Positions 16,976 through 26,119 are shown, counted from the first letter of the stretch. The stretch is 64,000 nt of DNA from Mycobacteroides abscessus ATCC 19977 (GCF_000069185.1 NC_010397.1:4650001-4714000), one strand, 5' to 3'. The notes: generated by a model not told the origin, from the letters alone. A program made the numbers and translations.

Positions 16976-18552
16976 TTCGGGATCACCTCACCCCATGGCC
17001 GATAACGTGTTTCGCCCCCGAACGATATTCGGTTGTTGACGAAGTCATCCCTTGGGATTGTCATCTTCTGTCCCGACGAGGGCTCGTAGATTTCCAGCGA
17101 ATCGCCCTGGATTCCCGTGACCAGGACGATGTGCCCGTTGGCGCCGCTGCCCACGAACAGCGGAACGGACTGACCGGATTGAACGGCCGCGCTGATCGCC
17201 TGATAGTCCCCCGACGGACCCAACGGATTCGCTACCTCGAATTGGTAGGCGCTACCTGGCACACCAGGACCACCGGGCTTGCCCATCTCGTCGGCGGCGC
17301 CGCCCGGCGGGGTCCCCAGCGACTCCGGCCAGGTAGTGCCCCAGCCAGGAACGATCGCGTTGTTCGTCGAGTCATGCATCTTCTTGGCCTCGTCGGCGAA
17401 CCTCGACGTGACCTCCGCTGTGGTTAGCGACTGACCAGGCTGCGGTGCTGCGGAGCCGTTCGCGTCATATCCCGTGAGCATCTTCATCGCATACATCGGG
17501 TCGTTGATCATCTTGGCGACGACAAGCGAGGACGACCCACACGTGGTGCCATCCGGCTGCACCAGTACACCCGGATGGTTCTTGGCGTATTCCACTGGAT
17601 CAAGCTCACGCACCTGCTGATCGTCCATTTGCGCTAGCTTTTCCGAGAACCGTTGCAACGACCCGATATCCCCGCCTCGCGCCAGAGCCGAGATGATCCA
17701 GTTGCGCCGGGCCTCGTCCTTGGCGTTGTCGAGCATCGCCTGCGCCTTGGCACGATCCTCCGGACTCATCGCCGCCAGGTTGGCATCGGCACGTTCTTGC
17801 ACGCCCGGCCGCAGACCGGTTCCGTCTTTGTGCCCATCTGGGTCGTTCTTGACGTCCGACCAATTGTTCACCGAGCCGATCGCGCCCGCGGCCACCGAAG
17901 TGTGGTCGGGCAACGTGATGCCCTCCATGGCTTTCCCAAGTTCACCCTTGGCGTTGTTCACCGCCTTGTCGGCATCTCCATACGCGCCGGCAAGCTCCTC
18001 CACGCCGTGTAGGACGTCCCCCACCAGCTTGCGCACATACGGGATCGCATCGAAGGGGTTCTTCGGGATGTTGTTCCAGTCAACGTCGTCCTTGAGTGAC
18101 GCGAAGGCGTTGTGCCACCGGGCGCGCGCCTTCTCCATCGACCCGGCGAAGGTGTCGAGCGAGCTCGCGACTCCGGTCGCGGCCGGACCGATCGTGGTGG
18201 AGCGGGTCTTGAAGTTCGCGATACTGGTGCGCGCCTTGTCCCCGGTCGTCTCACCGTACGGATCACCAGGTGTGCGCCCCCATACGGTGTCCGGGATGGT
18301 GTTCTGCGCCTGCTGAACATCGTTGGCATGCCACTCCCCCATGGCGGGAGCCATTTCACGCCAGCGCGCCGCCACATCCCGCACCGTGTCCGGTTCGGGC
18401 GGAGGGGGTTCGGTGGCAATGGAGATCACCTTGCGGACGGCCCCGACGACCTTCTTGGCGATCGGCCACACCGTGCTCACCGTGATCTCGCCGACCTGTC
18501 GAAGGTCGGCTATCACCTGCTCCAGCTGCTTCTGCGTGTCTCCCAGGGTCAT
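16972..18552 (-). CDS. Probable T7SS substrate with C-terminal C39-like cysteine peptidase domain
   Basis: 526 residues, no signal peptide. Residues 1-230 are mostly helical with repeated Ala-rich segments, like LXG/WXG-type secretion domains. Residues 230-330 form a helical linker. Residues 330-526 look like a papain/C39-like peptidase: DGTTCGSSSLVVAKM gives Cys338, NGHIVLVTG gives His474, and IYEPSSGQ places an acidic residue (Glu490) after the His where such enzymes carry Asp. A Gly/Pro-rich loop sits at 412-435. It follows the small EspC/WXG-like gene by 12 bases and overlaps the lipoprotein gene by 4 bases. Secretion and toxicity are inferred from architecture; protease activity is not proven. 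Confidence 0.75.
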   Translation of the reverse strand: MTLGDTQKQLEQVIADLRQVGEITVSTVWPIAKKVVGAVRKVISIATEPPPPEPDTVRDVAARWREMAPAMGEWHANDVQQAQNTIPDTVWGRTPGDPYGETTGDKARTSIANFKTRSTTIGPAATGVASSLDTFAGSMEKARARWHNAFASLKDDVDWNNIPKNPFDAIPYVRKLVGDVLHGVEELAGAYGDADKAVNNAKGELGKAMEGITLPDHTSVAAGAIGSVNNWSDVKNDPDGHKDGTGLRPGVQERADANLAAMSPEDRAKAQAMLDNAKDEARRNWIISALARGGDIGSLQRFSEKLAQMDDQQVRELDPVEYAKNHPGVLVQPDGTTCGSSSLVVAKMINDPMYAMKMLTGYDANGSAAPQPGQSLTTAEVTSRFADEAKKMHDSTNNAIVPGWGTTWPESLGTPPGGAADEMGKPGGPGVPGSAYQFEVANPLGPSGDYQAISAAVQSGQSVPLFVGSGANGHIVLVTGIQGDSLEIYEPSSGQKMTIPRDDFVNNRISFGGETRYRPWGEVIPK

Positions 18553-18564
18553 CGCACACCGGGC

Positions 18565-18861
18565 CTAGCTGAGCACCGGGAACTTGATTCCGGCATCGCT
18601 GAGATTGCCCGCATTGCGCTGATCCATCTCGACAAGCGCCTTGGTGCACGTACGGATGTTCTGCGAAATCTCCTTCTGCACAGCAGAGACTGTGCCCAGC
18701 GCACCCGAAACCCGGTTGCGCGCGGCGTTCATCGCGTCGGTCAGATCACCGAGGTCCTTGCCCTCGGTGGCGCGCAGCTTCCCTTTGGCGAACTCGACAT
18801 GGGTATCGGTGGCGTCGAGTTGCGCCGCACATTTTTCCGTCGCTACCGGATCGATTTTCAT
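18565..18861 (-). CDS. Small WXG100/EspC-like T7SS protein
   Basis: 98 residues starting MKIDPVATEKCAAQL. The predicted structure is two long helices separated near residue 45-55, the size and form of ESAT-6/EspC-type secretion partners. A classic WxG turn is not present. Near the end ALVEMDQRNAGNL resembles the YxxxD/E-type tail signal with the Tyr replaced. It has a strong ribosome site (GAGGGGGA) and is the first gene before the 526-residue peptidase-like protein. It probably pairs with that protein for T7SS export. Confidence 0.7.
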   Translation of the reverse strand: MKIDPVATEKCAAQLDATDTHVEFAKGKLRATEGKDLGDLTDAMNAARNRVSGALGTVSAVQKEISQNIRTCTKALVEMDQRNAGNLSDAGIKFPVLS

Positions 18862-18875
18862 GCGTTCCCCCTCTA

Positions 18876-18896
18876 AACATGCCCCCTGCGCATGTT
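18876..18896. promoter_or_regulatory. Inverted repeat before the T7SS-like cassette
   Basis: AACATGC (18876-18882) and GCATGTT (18890-18896) are perfect 7-base arms around a 7-base spacer. They lie just upstream of the GAGGGGGA ribosome site of the small secretion protein gene. The repeat could be an operator or a 5' UTR hairpin controlling the cassette. No regulator gene is adjacent. Confidence 0.35.
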
Positions 18897-18939
18897 AGCC
18901 CGGGAAACCGAACCCAGCCAGCCCCTGGGGACAGTCCGC

Positions 18940-19866
18940 CTAGCTGGGCAAAACAGCGGTGACGTAGTTGCCCTGCTTCACCACCTCGACTACGTCCTCG
19001 GGCAGCTCCGGGATCTCCACCCCGTAGGCGGCTGCCAGTTCGAGAGCGTGTGACCCCTGAACCTTCCATCCCCGCGCCGCCAACCACTCCGCGACATCGG
19101 CGCGCTCCTCGTCGTAGAAAAGCGTGGTGATGTCGACCTTGGACATCGGATGGCCCTCGTCGGCGTACTTCTTCTGCATCTCGCCCCATTTGGCGATATC
19201 CGGGCGCCCCCGGGTGGCCTCGACGGCGACCTGGCTGCCCGGGGCCGACAGGGCGACAACCCGCTCGAACAGCAGGTCCTGTGCCGCCGACGGCAGGTAA
19301 ATGATCAAGCCTTCGGCGGACCATGCCGTAGGAACCTCTGGATCGAATCCTGCGGCAAGCAGGGCGGCAGGCCAGTCGTCTCGGAGATCGACAGCGATCT
19401 CACGCCGGTCACTGGTTGGGGTGGCGTCGTGCTCGGCCAGCACTCGATCCTTGAATTCCAGCACCTGGGGCTGATCCAGCTCGAACACCTTGGTACCCGC
19501 CGGCCACGGCAGTCGGTGCGCCCGAACATCTAGCCCCGCGGCCAGAATCACCGCCTGTTTGCACCCCGAATTCGTTGCGTTAATAAAGAACTCGTCAAAA
19601 AACTTGCTACGCAGGCCGATATGACGCGGTGCGGTCCCCGGGTTCGGCGGCTTCGGCTCCGAACTGTCCAAGAGCCCGATCAAATGCGGTTCGCCTGCGG
19701 CGCGCACGAAATGTTCCGCATACGGATCACGCACCAGGGGATCGGCCTCCCTGTTCTCGACGGCCCGCGCTGCGGCCACCCCCAGGGCCGTGAATCCGAC
19801 GCTCGACACGATGTCCCAGGAGTCGCCCTCGCTGCGCGACCAATCCTTGTCCTCGATGTTGGTCAT
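18940..19866 (-). CDS. SAM-dependent methyltransferase, LCMT/TIGR00027 family (copy 1)
   Basis: 308 residues. The family pattern is clear: [23 protein letters not shown] at the N-terminus, a SAM-site motif VILAAGLDVRAHRLPWPAGT, then VFELDQPQVLEFK, and SAEGLIIYLP before the helical C-terminal part. This group belongs to the leucine carboxyl-methyltransferase superfamily and is expanded in mycobacteria. Substrates are mostly unknown; carboxyl or hydroxyl methylation of small molecules is likely. Last of four tandem copies, 12 bases after copy 2. Confidence 0.92.
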   Translation of the reverse strand: MTNIEDKDWSRSEGDSWDIVSSVGFTALGVAAARAVENREADPLVRDPYAEHFVRAAGEPHLIGLLDSSEPKPPNPGTAPRHIGLRSKFFDEFFINATNSGCKQAVILAAGLDVRAHRLPWPAGTKVFELDQPQVLEFKDRVLAEHDATPTSDRREIAVDLRDDWPAALLAAGFDPEVPTAWSAEGLIIYLPSAAQDLLFERVVALSAPGSQVAVEATRGRPDIAKWGEMQKKYADEGHPMSKVDITTLFYDEERADVAEWLAARGWKVQGSHALELAAAYGVEIPELPEDVVEVVKQGNYVTAVLPS

Positions 19867-19878
19867 TGAGCTGTCCTT

Positions 19879-20805
19879 TCAGGCAGGAAGTGTGCACGTC
19901 AGGTAGTGCATGGCACCGGCAAGCTCGCGAATGTCCTCGGGAACCTCGGGATGCCGCACGCCATACCGTTCGGCCAGGTCAAACATGTCCAGCCCCTGCG
20001 TGCTCCACCCACGCACCGAGAACCACTCGACGGGCGGCGTCTTCTCCTCGTCGTAGAACAATTCGGTGATATCGATCTTGCCGAAGGTGTCCTTTTCGGA
20101 TCGGTACTTCTGTTCGACCTTCGCGAACTGACTCATCCCCAATGTCCCCGTCGGGCCCTCGATTGCGGCGCGGCTGCCGGGAGCGGACAACTCGACCATC
20201 CGCTCAAACAGCAGTTCTTGAGCTGCCGCAGGCAGATACGGCAACAGCCCCTCCGCGGACCACGCGGTGGGCCGGCCGGCATCGAATCCGGCCTCCTTGA
20301 GAGCGGCCGGCCAATCATCGCGCAGGTCGACAGCGACGGTGCGGCGATCGCAGGTCGGCTCGGCGCCCTGCTGGGCATATACCCCGTCCTTGAAAGCGAG
20401 AACCTGCGGCTGATCCAGTTCGTACACCGTGACACCCGCAGGCCACGCCAGCCGGTGTGCGCGTGCATCCAGCCCAGCCGCCAGGATCACCGCCTGCGTG
20501 ATCCCTGAAGCCGCCGCTTCGAGAAAGAACTCGTCGAAAAAGCGGCTGCGCATACCCATGCCGCGCAGATACTCGAATGGAGATGCCTGCGGCGCATCGC
20601 GTTTGGTGATCGTCTCAATCAAATGGGGCTCACCCGCGGCGAGAACGAAATGCTTGGCAAACGGGTCGTCGATCAGGGCATCCGGTCGCTCGCTTTCGAC
20701 AGCGCGCTGGGCGCTGACACCCAGCGCGGTGTACCCCACGCTGGACACAATGTCCCAGGAGTCGCCCTCACTGCGGGCCCAGCTTCCTTGGTCTGTACTT
20801 GTCAT
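19879..20805 (-). CDS. SAM-dependent methyltransferase, LCMT/TIGR00027 family (copy 2)
   Basis: 308 residues. It shares EGDSWDIVSSVGYTALGV, VILAAGLDARAHRLAWPAG, VYELDQPQVLAFK and [10 protein letters not shown] with its neighbours and is closest to copy 1, with which it also shares length. One base separates it from the stop/start of copy 3. The acceptor-binding C-terminal segment differs strongly from copies 3 and 4, so substrates may differ. The reaction is SAM-dependent methyl transfer; the acceptor is unknown. Confidence 0.92.
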   Translation of the reverse strand: MTSTDQGSWARSEGDSWDIVSSVGYTALGVSAQRAVESERPDALIDDPFAKHFVLAAGEPHLIETITKRDAPQASPFEYLRGMGMRSRFFDEFFLEAAASGITQAVILAAGLDARAHRLAWPAGVTVYELDQPQVLAFKDGVYAQQGAEPTCDRRTVAVDLRDDWPAALKEAGFDAGRPTAWSAEGLLPYLPAAAQELLFERMVELSAPGSRAAIEGPTGTLGMSQFAKVEQKYRSEKDTFGKIDITELFYDEEKTPPVEWFSVRGWSTQGLDMFDLAERYGVRHPEVPEDIRELAGAMHYLTCTLPA

Positions 20806-20806
20806 C

Positions 20807-21715
20807 TCAGCCTCTCGGGTGGTCTTGGACAGCGGTGAAGAACTTGGTGCTCAGGAAATTCTCAAATGCTGGTGGCAGGTCACGGAGCGGCCGCCCGTAG
20901 GCCACTGCGGCATCTACCAGGTTGGCCTCGGTCACCGTCCAGCCCCGCTCACCCAGCCAGGTCTTGGTGTCGAGCCGCGGGTCGTCGAACCATAGGTCTC
21001 GCAGGTTCGGCTGTGTCTCACCGTCGCTGGTCTCCCCGACGACGGTCTTGATGGAGGCAGCGAGGCGTTCCAGCTCACCGGGTTCGGGGCCCAGCTCGGC
21101 GGCAACCCGACTTCCGGGTGCGGACATGTCGTTGAGTCTTTCGAACAGGGCGTCTTGCGCGGCGCCCGGCAGATAGGGCAACAACCCCTCAAGAATCCAT
21201 CCCGTCGGCTGGGTGGCGTCAAAGCCCGCCTCACGCAACGCAGCAGGCCAGTCGTCGCGTAGATCCACAGCCACCGTCACCCGTCTGGCACTCGGCTGCG
21301 CCCCGGATCGTTTCAAGACCTCGTCCTTGAATTGCAATACCTTCGGCTGATCCAATTCGAACACCGTGGTTATCGCGGGCCACGGCAATCGGTAGGCACG
21401 CGAGTCCAACCCGGCGGCCAGAATCACGTGCTGCCGCACACCGGCACCGGCCGCATCGGCAAAGAAGTTGTCGAAGAATCGCGTCCGCACCCCCACCCAC
21501 TGGGCGTTGAAGGCCGCCGAGCTGGTCATATCTGCGGTGGCGACCGCGGCGGCCAGCTGGGGCGCCCCCGCCGCCGCGACAAACGCAGCAGCATGATCGT
21601 CATGTGCCAGTGGCGGGTCCAGCTTCGCGTCGAGCGCGCGTCCAGCCGCCACCGCGAGCGCCGTGTAGCCGACACTCGTGACGATGTCCCAGGAGTCTCC
21701 CTCGGTGCGCACCAT
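20807..21715 (-). CDS. SAM-dependent methyltransferase, LCMT/TIGR00027 family (copy 3)
   Basis: 302 residues starting directly with MVRTEGDSWDIV. The SAM region is [20 protein letters not shown], with VFELDQPKVLQFK after it and [10 protein letters not shown] further on. It is slightly shorter than its neighbours because of a short region at about 60-80. Two bases separate it from copy 4 and one base from copy 2, so all four are cotranscribed. The acceptor substrate cannot be inferred. Confidence 0.92.
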   Translation of the reverse strand: MVRTEGDSWDIVTSVGYTALAVAAGRALDAKLDPPLAHDDHAAAFVAAAGAPQLAAAVATADMTSSAAFNAQWVGVRTRFFDNFFADAAGAGVRQHVILAAGLDSRAYRLPWPAITTVFELDQPKVLQFKDEVLKRSGAQPSARRVTVAVDLRDDWPAALREAGFDATQPTGWILEGLLPYLPGAAQDALFERLNDMSAPGSRVAAELGPEPGELERLAASIKTVVGETSDGETQPNLRDLWFDDPRLDTKTWLGERGWTVTEANLVDAAVAYGRPLRDLPPAFENFLSTKFFTAVQDHPRG

Positions 21716-21717
21716 GC

Positions 21718-22650
21718 CTACGCGCCGAGCACCGCGGTGAAGTAGCGGCTCTGCCCCATGGCATCGGTGAGTTCATGCTCGCCGGCCAGCGGTACCCGGT
21801 TGTACCGTTTCAGCAGTTCGCCCGCAGTGGTCGCCTCGACTGTCCAACCGTGGCCGGTCAGCCATCGCGCCGGGTCCTCGCGTTCATCGCCGAACCACAG
21901 GCTCGACGGTGGCGCGTCCTCCTCCACAATGCTCTTGAAAATCCGCTGCAAGGCGCCCTCTTCGTTCTGCATCGCGTTCGACATCCGATCCGCCTGGTTC
22001 CCGGGCGCACCGAAATCCTCTACGGCAACCCGACTTCCGGGCGCGGATAGATCGGCGATGCGCTCGAACAACAAGTCCTGGGCGGCGCCGGGCAGGAAGG
22101 GCAGCAGCCCTTCGGCCAGCCATGCCGTCGGCTGTGCGGGATCGAATCCGGCAGCCTTGAGCACTGTCGGCCAGTCATCGCGCAGATCCACGTGCAGGTC
22201 GAGGACTGTCGCGGTGGCGCGTGCGTTGTGCTCATCGAGCACCTGTTTCTTGAACTCGAGCACTTTCGGAAGGTCGAGTTCATACACCGTGGTCCCGGCC
22301 GCCCAGGGCAGACGGTATCCGCGTACGTCAAGACCGGCCGCCAGGATCACCGCCTGCCGTACGCCGGCGTTACCGGCGGTCAGGAAGAACTCATCGAAGT
22401 ACTTGGTCCGTGCGCCGAGGTAGCTCGAGAACAGCTGTATGTCGGGCGCCTGTGCGGCTTCCGGGTCCTCGAGTAGCTCGGAGAACAGTGGCGCCTCCGC
22501 CTTGGTCGCAGCGACAAAATGCTGCGCATAGTCGTCCCGTGCCAGCGGTTCAGGCTTGCGAGCCTCTATCGCACGCATCGCGGAAACGACGAGCGCCGTG
22601 GCGCCCACGCTTGTCACGATGTCCCAGGTATCACCTTCGGTTCTGGCCAC
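21718..22650 (-). CDS. SAM-dependent methyltransferase, LCMT/TIGR00027 family (copy 4, first in operon)
   Basis: 310 residues from the GTG at 22650, which has GGGAGA 6 bases upstream and aligns with the MVRTEGD start of copy 3. The open frame to 22692 adds an unconserved leader. Motifs are EGDTWDIVTSVGATALVV, VILAAGLDVRGYRLPWAAGT, VYELDLPKVLEFK and LAEGLLPFLPG. It is the promoter-proximal gene of the array. The 178 bases upstream hold no gene and probably the promoter. Confidence 0.92.
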   Translation of the reverse strand: MARTEGDTWDIVTSVGATALVVSAMRAIEARKPEPLARDDYAQHFVAATKAEAPLFSELLEDPEAAQAPDIQLFSSYLGARTKYFDEFFLTAGNAGVRQAVILAAGLDVRGYRLPWAAGTTVYELDLPKVLEFKKQVLDEHNARATATVLDLHVDLRDDWPTVLKAAGFDPAQPTAWLAEGLLPFLPGAAQDLLFERIADLSAPGSRVAVEDFGAPGNQADRMSNAMQNEEGALQRIFKSIVEEDAPPSSLWFGDEREDPARWLTGHGWTVEATTAGELLKRYNRVPLAGEHELTDAMGQSRYFTAVLGA

Positions 22651-22828
22651 AGCAGGTCTCCCATCAAACGCGCATGTCAGGCGTGCGTACATTTAAAAGC
22701 GCAGGTCAAGGCGATTTACCTATGACAAGTTCGCACAACTAACTACAGTACGCCGATTGGCTGGGAGCGCCACTGGTCTCTCAGCCGGGTACCTGGCAGC
22801 CGCATCCCTGCCCGGAACGGGCGGTGGC

Positions 22829-23587
22829 CTACTTGCCCTGCCAGACGGGCGCGCGCTTCTCCGCAAACGCCTTGGCGCCTTCCTTGGCGTCCTCGGACAC
22901 AAAGATCGGCATGAGGATCTCGCCCTGCTTAGCGAAGGCTTCCTCGGGAGCCCAGCTGGCCGACTCGATGATGATGCGCTTGGTGGCCGCTACGGCCAGC
23001 GGTCCGTTCGCCGTGATCTTGGCGGCCAGCTCGAGTGCGGTGTCCAGTGCCTGCCCGTCGTCCACAAGCCGGTTGATAAACCCGTACTTGGCAGCGTCCT
23101 CCGCGGTGAAGGACTCTCCGGTGAGCGCCAGCTCCATGGCGACCTGATACGGGATCCGGTTCGGCAGGCGCAGCAGGCCGCCGGCACCGGCCACCAGCCC
23201 ACGCTTGACCTCCGGAATGCCGAACTTCGCGCTGCGGCCCGCGACCACCAGGTCGCAGGACAGCACCAGCTCCGTGCCTCCGGCCAGCGCGAAACCCTCC
23301 ACCGCGGCGATGATCGGCTTGCGTGGCGGCACATTGGTAAAGCCCAGACCACGCTCGGACAACACCGCCTCGCCACTCACAAAGGCCTTGAGATCCATTC
23401 CGGCGCAAAAGTTTCCGCCCGCACCGGTAATGATGGCGACGGACAGGTCGGCGGAGCTGTCCAGTTGATCCGCAGCAGCGGCAAGCCCCTGACTGACTGC
23501 CCTGTTGACCGCGTTACGCGCGTCCGGACGGTTGATGGTGATCAGTAGGACACGGTCACGCTGTTCGATCAGGACTTCGTCGGCCAT
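22829..23587 (-). CDS. Enoyl-CoA hydratase/isomerase (crotonase)
   Basis: 252 residues. Both catalytic glutamates of the hydratase type are present: Glu106 in AGGTELVLSCD and Glu126 in FGIPEVKRG. The oxyanion-hole region FCAGMDLKAF is at 60-69. It should add water to trans-2-enoyl-CoA in beta-oxidation. It follows the phosphotransferase-like kinase gene by 39 bases on the same strand, a pairing that fits lipid degradation. Compare the crotonase at 6724-7530, which lacks these glutamates. Confidence 0.92.
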   Translation of the reverse strand: MADEVLIEQRDRVLLITINRPDARNAVNRAVSQGLAAAADQLDSSADLSVAIITGAGGNFCAGMDLKAFVSGEAVLSERGLGFTNVPPRKPIIAAVEGFALAGGTELVLSCDLVVAGRSAKFGIPEVKRGLVAGAGGLLRLPNRIPYQVAMELALTGESFTAEDAAKYGFINRLVDDGQALDTALELAAKITANGPLAVAATKRIIIESASWAPEEAFAKQGEILMPIFVSEDAKEGAKAFAEKRAPVWQGK

Positions 23588-23626
23588 GGCATTCCTCTGG
23601 GTAGTGAGTGGGTTTATTTCTTGATG

Positions 23627-24721
23627 CTAACCAGCGGCCGGAATCAGGCTGCGAGCCACCGAAAGTAACCGGGGAACACCCTCATCCAGCTCCGCGAAAA
23701 ACGGATCGTCGGTAGTACCGGCAAGATGCCGCTGATACGAAACCTCCAGCAGAGTGGCGAGCTTCCACCCGCCCAGCACCTGGTAATAGACCAAATCCTC
23801 TGGGGTCCAGTAACTTTGGTCTCCACTACGGGCCTCGCGATAAGCCTGGGCGATCTCGGTGTGCGAGGGACAGCCCTCTTGCGCGGTGACCGATCCGGTG
23901 AGTTCGGACATGGCCACCTCACCACCCGGCTCCGGGGTCATGTACAGCAGATACCCCAGGTCGGCGAGCGGATCGCCCACTGTCGCCATCTCCCAATCCA
24001 GCACCGCGGTGATTCGCGCCGTCGCCGGATCCACGAGCACGTTGTCCAGCTTGTAGTCGCCGTGCACCACCGCCGCCGGGCGGTCTCCCGGATAATTCTC
24101 CGTGAGCCACGCGGTGATAGTCGTGTGGTCCTGCAGGTCGCGGCCGGTGGGTAGCTCCTTGATGGATTCCCACTGCCCGCCCCATGTTTTCAATTGCCGG
24201 GCGAGATAACCGGATTCACGGCCCAGCTTGGCCTCCACCAACCGCGTTGGGTCGGCATTGTGGATCTCCGCTAGCGCGACCGCCAGGTCCAGCACCAGCT
24301 CACGCCGGGCCGAGCCGACGAACCACTCCGGGGAGACGTCCCTGATCACCTCGCCATCCTGACGCTCCATCAGGTAGAACGGCGCGCCGAAGATCTCGGC
24401 ATCGGTGCTGGCCAGCGTTACTCGCGGAACCCGTACCTGCGCGGTGCTGAGCGCATCGAGCACCCGATACTCACGCATCACATCGTGCGCGCCGGCCTGG
24501 AGTCGCCCAAACGGGGGACGCCTCAAGATCCACTGCGTACCAGAGGATCCCGTAACCACGTAGGTCAGATTCGAATGCCCCGCCGAAAGGCGGCGGACGC
24601 TGACCTGCTCACCCAGCTCGCGGTTCAGGTACTCCGACAAACTCGTGGGAATCGCATCGGCGTCGAGCGATGCCGCATCCCCGGTAGGGCCGTCAGAATC
24701 AGAAGACACGTCTTTGTGCAT
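23627..24721 (-). CDS. Phosphotransferase (APH/ACAD10-11-like kinase fold)
   Basis: 364 residues. The kinase-fold motifs are complete: HGDYKLDNV at 220-228 with catalytic Asp222, and LDWEMATVGDP at about 241-251 with metal-binding Asp242. The N-lobe has SAGHSNLTYVV and WILRRPP. Such actinobacterial proteins resemble the kinase domain of ACAD10/11, which phosphorylates hydroxyacyl-CoA before elimination. Antibiotic phosphorylation is less likely because it sits just before a crotonase gene. It is divergent from the transporter at 24836 across 114 bases. Confidence 0.88.
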   Translation of the reverse strand: MHKDVSSDSDGPTGDAASLDADAIPTSLSEYLNRELGEQVSVRRLSAGHSNLTYVVTGSSGTQWILRRPPFGRLQAGAHDVMREYRVLDALSTAQVRVPRVTLASTDAEIFGAPFYLMERQDGEVIRDVSPEWFVGSARRELVLDLAVALAEIHNADPTRLVEAKLGRESGYLARQLKTWGGQWESIKELPTGRDLQDHTTITAWLTENYPGDRPAAVVHGDYKLDNVLVDPATARITAVLDWEMATVGDPLADLGYLLYMTPEPGGEVAMSELTGSVTAQEGCPSHTEIAQAYREARSGDQSYWTPEDLVYYQVLGGWKLATLLEVSYQRHLAGTTDDPFFAELDEGVPRLLSVARSLIPAAG

Positions 24722-24835
24722 GGGTCATGTTTACCTGACGGCATAAACCGTGAGCGAGGGACCGGGACATTCTTTGCCTGTCCGCAAAACGATTGCGCTG
24801 CCAACTGGGCCGATGTCCTCCAGTATGGGAAGCCG

Positions 24836-26119
24836 ATGAACCTAACTGCCCGCCTCGTAGTCATGAACTTCCTCCAGTTCTTCGTGTGGGGGGCATGGCT
24901 GCTGACGCTTGGTGCCTACTGGTTCAACAACAAACATTGGTCGGGCGCCCACTTCGGGGCGGCCTTTTCCACGATGGGCATCGCCGCGATCATCACGCCG
25001 CCGATCATGGGTGTGATAGCAGACAAATGGATCAACGCCGAAAAGCTCTACGGCGTTATGCATCTGGGCGGCGCAGCGGCACTCTTTAGCCTGCCCCTGG
25101 TAGCAAGTCCCACCGTCTTCTTCTGGGTGCTGCTGCTCAACATGCTGTGTTATATGCCATCGCTGTCGCTGGCGATCACCGTCGCCTACAACGCACTCAA
25201 AAATGCCGGCAGGGACACCGTCACCAGCTTCCCCCCGATCCGGGTCTGGGGAACGGTGGGATTCATCGCCGCACTGCACACGGTGAGCCTGCTCGGGCTG
25301 GAAACCTCGACGGGCCAGTTCTACGTCGCCGGCACGGCGGCGCTACTCCTCGGTCTGTACGCCTTCACATTGCCGCCGTGCCGTCCGAAATTGAGCTCGT
25401 CGGCGTCGAGCGGCCCGGGCCGCACCACGGTCGCCGACAGGTTCGGGCTCACCGCATTCACCCTGTTCCAACAACGCAAACTGGCCGTATTCTTCATCTT
25501 CGCGATGCTGCTGGGCGGCGCACTGCAGCTCACCAACGCCTACGGCGACACTTTCCTGCATGACTTCGCCGATGTCGCGGAGTACCGGAATCTCTTCGCC
25601 GTCGAGCACCCGGCCATCATCATGTCCATCTCACAGATTTCCGAGACGCTGTTCATCCTGGCCATTCCGTTCTTCTTGCGCCGCTTTGGAATCAAAACAG
25701 TGATGCTCATGAGCATGGTGGCATGGACGCTACGTTTCGGGCTGTTCGCCTACGGCGATCCCGGTGACGGACTCTGGATGATCGTGTTGTCCTGCATCGT
25801 CTACGGCATGGCCTTTGACTTCTTCAACGTCTCGGGCTCACTGTTCGTCGAAGACCAGTGCGGCCCCGAGATCCGCGCCAGCGCTCAAGGCCTGTTCATG
25901 CTCATGACCAACGGGCTCGGCGCCATGTTGGGCAGTCTCATCAGTGGAGCGGTCATCGAGTACTTCTTTACCTACCCCGACGACGGCAAGGACTGGCGCG
26001 GAATTTGGCTGAGCTTCGCGGGGTACGCGTTGGTGATCACCATCGCGTTCTTCGTCCTGTTCCGTCCTGAACCGGGCGGAAACACCGACGAAAAGGCGCC
26101 CGCTACCGTGGGTGTGTGA
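24836..26119 (+). CDS. Nucleoside:H+ symporter-like MFS transporter
   Basis: 427 residues from the ATG at 24836 with GGGAAG upstream; the open frame begins further upstream inside the divergent kinase gene. Twelve membrane helices are expected, and MNFLQFFVWGAWLLTLGAYW with IGIAAIITPPIMGVIADKW-like segments resembles the NupG/XapB nucleoside transporter family. Its GTGA overlap with the phosphatase gene implies cotranscription. Substrate specificity is not certain. Confidence 0.85.
   Translation: MNLTARLVVMNFLQFFVWGAWLLTLGAYWFNNKHWSGAHFGAAFSTMGIAAIITPPIMGVIADKWINAEKLYGVMHLGGAAALFSLPLVASPTVFFWVLLLNMLCYMPSLSLAITVAYNALKNAGRDTVTSFPPIRVWGTVGFIAALHTVSLLGLETSTGQFYVAGTAALLLGLYAFTLPPCRPKLSSSASSGPGRTTVADRFGLTAFTLFQQRKLAVFFIFAMLLGGALQLTNAYGDTFLHDFADVAEYRNLFAVEHPAIIMSISQISETLFILAIPFFLRRFGIKTVMLMSMVAWTLRFGLFAYGDPGDGLWMIVLSCIVYGMAFDFFNVSGSLFVEDQCGPEIRASAQGLFMLMTNGLGAMLGSLISGAVIEYFFTYPDDGKDWRGIWLSFAGYALVITIAFFVLFRPEPGGNTDEKAPATVGV

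Noticed and set aside
23627..24721. Aminoglycoside-resistance gene
   Set aside because: It has the APH kinase fold, but the context (crotonase in the same operon) and length fit the acyl-metabolism kinase group better; fold alone does not show drug resistance.
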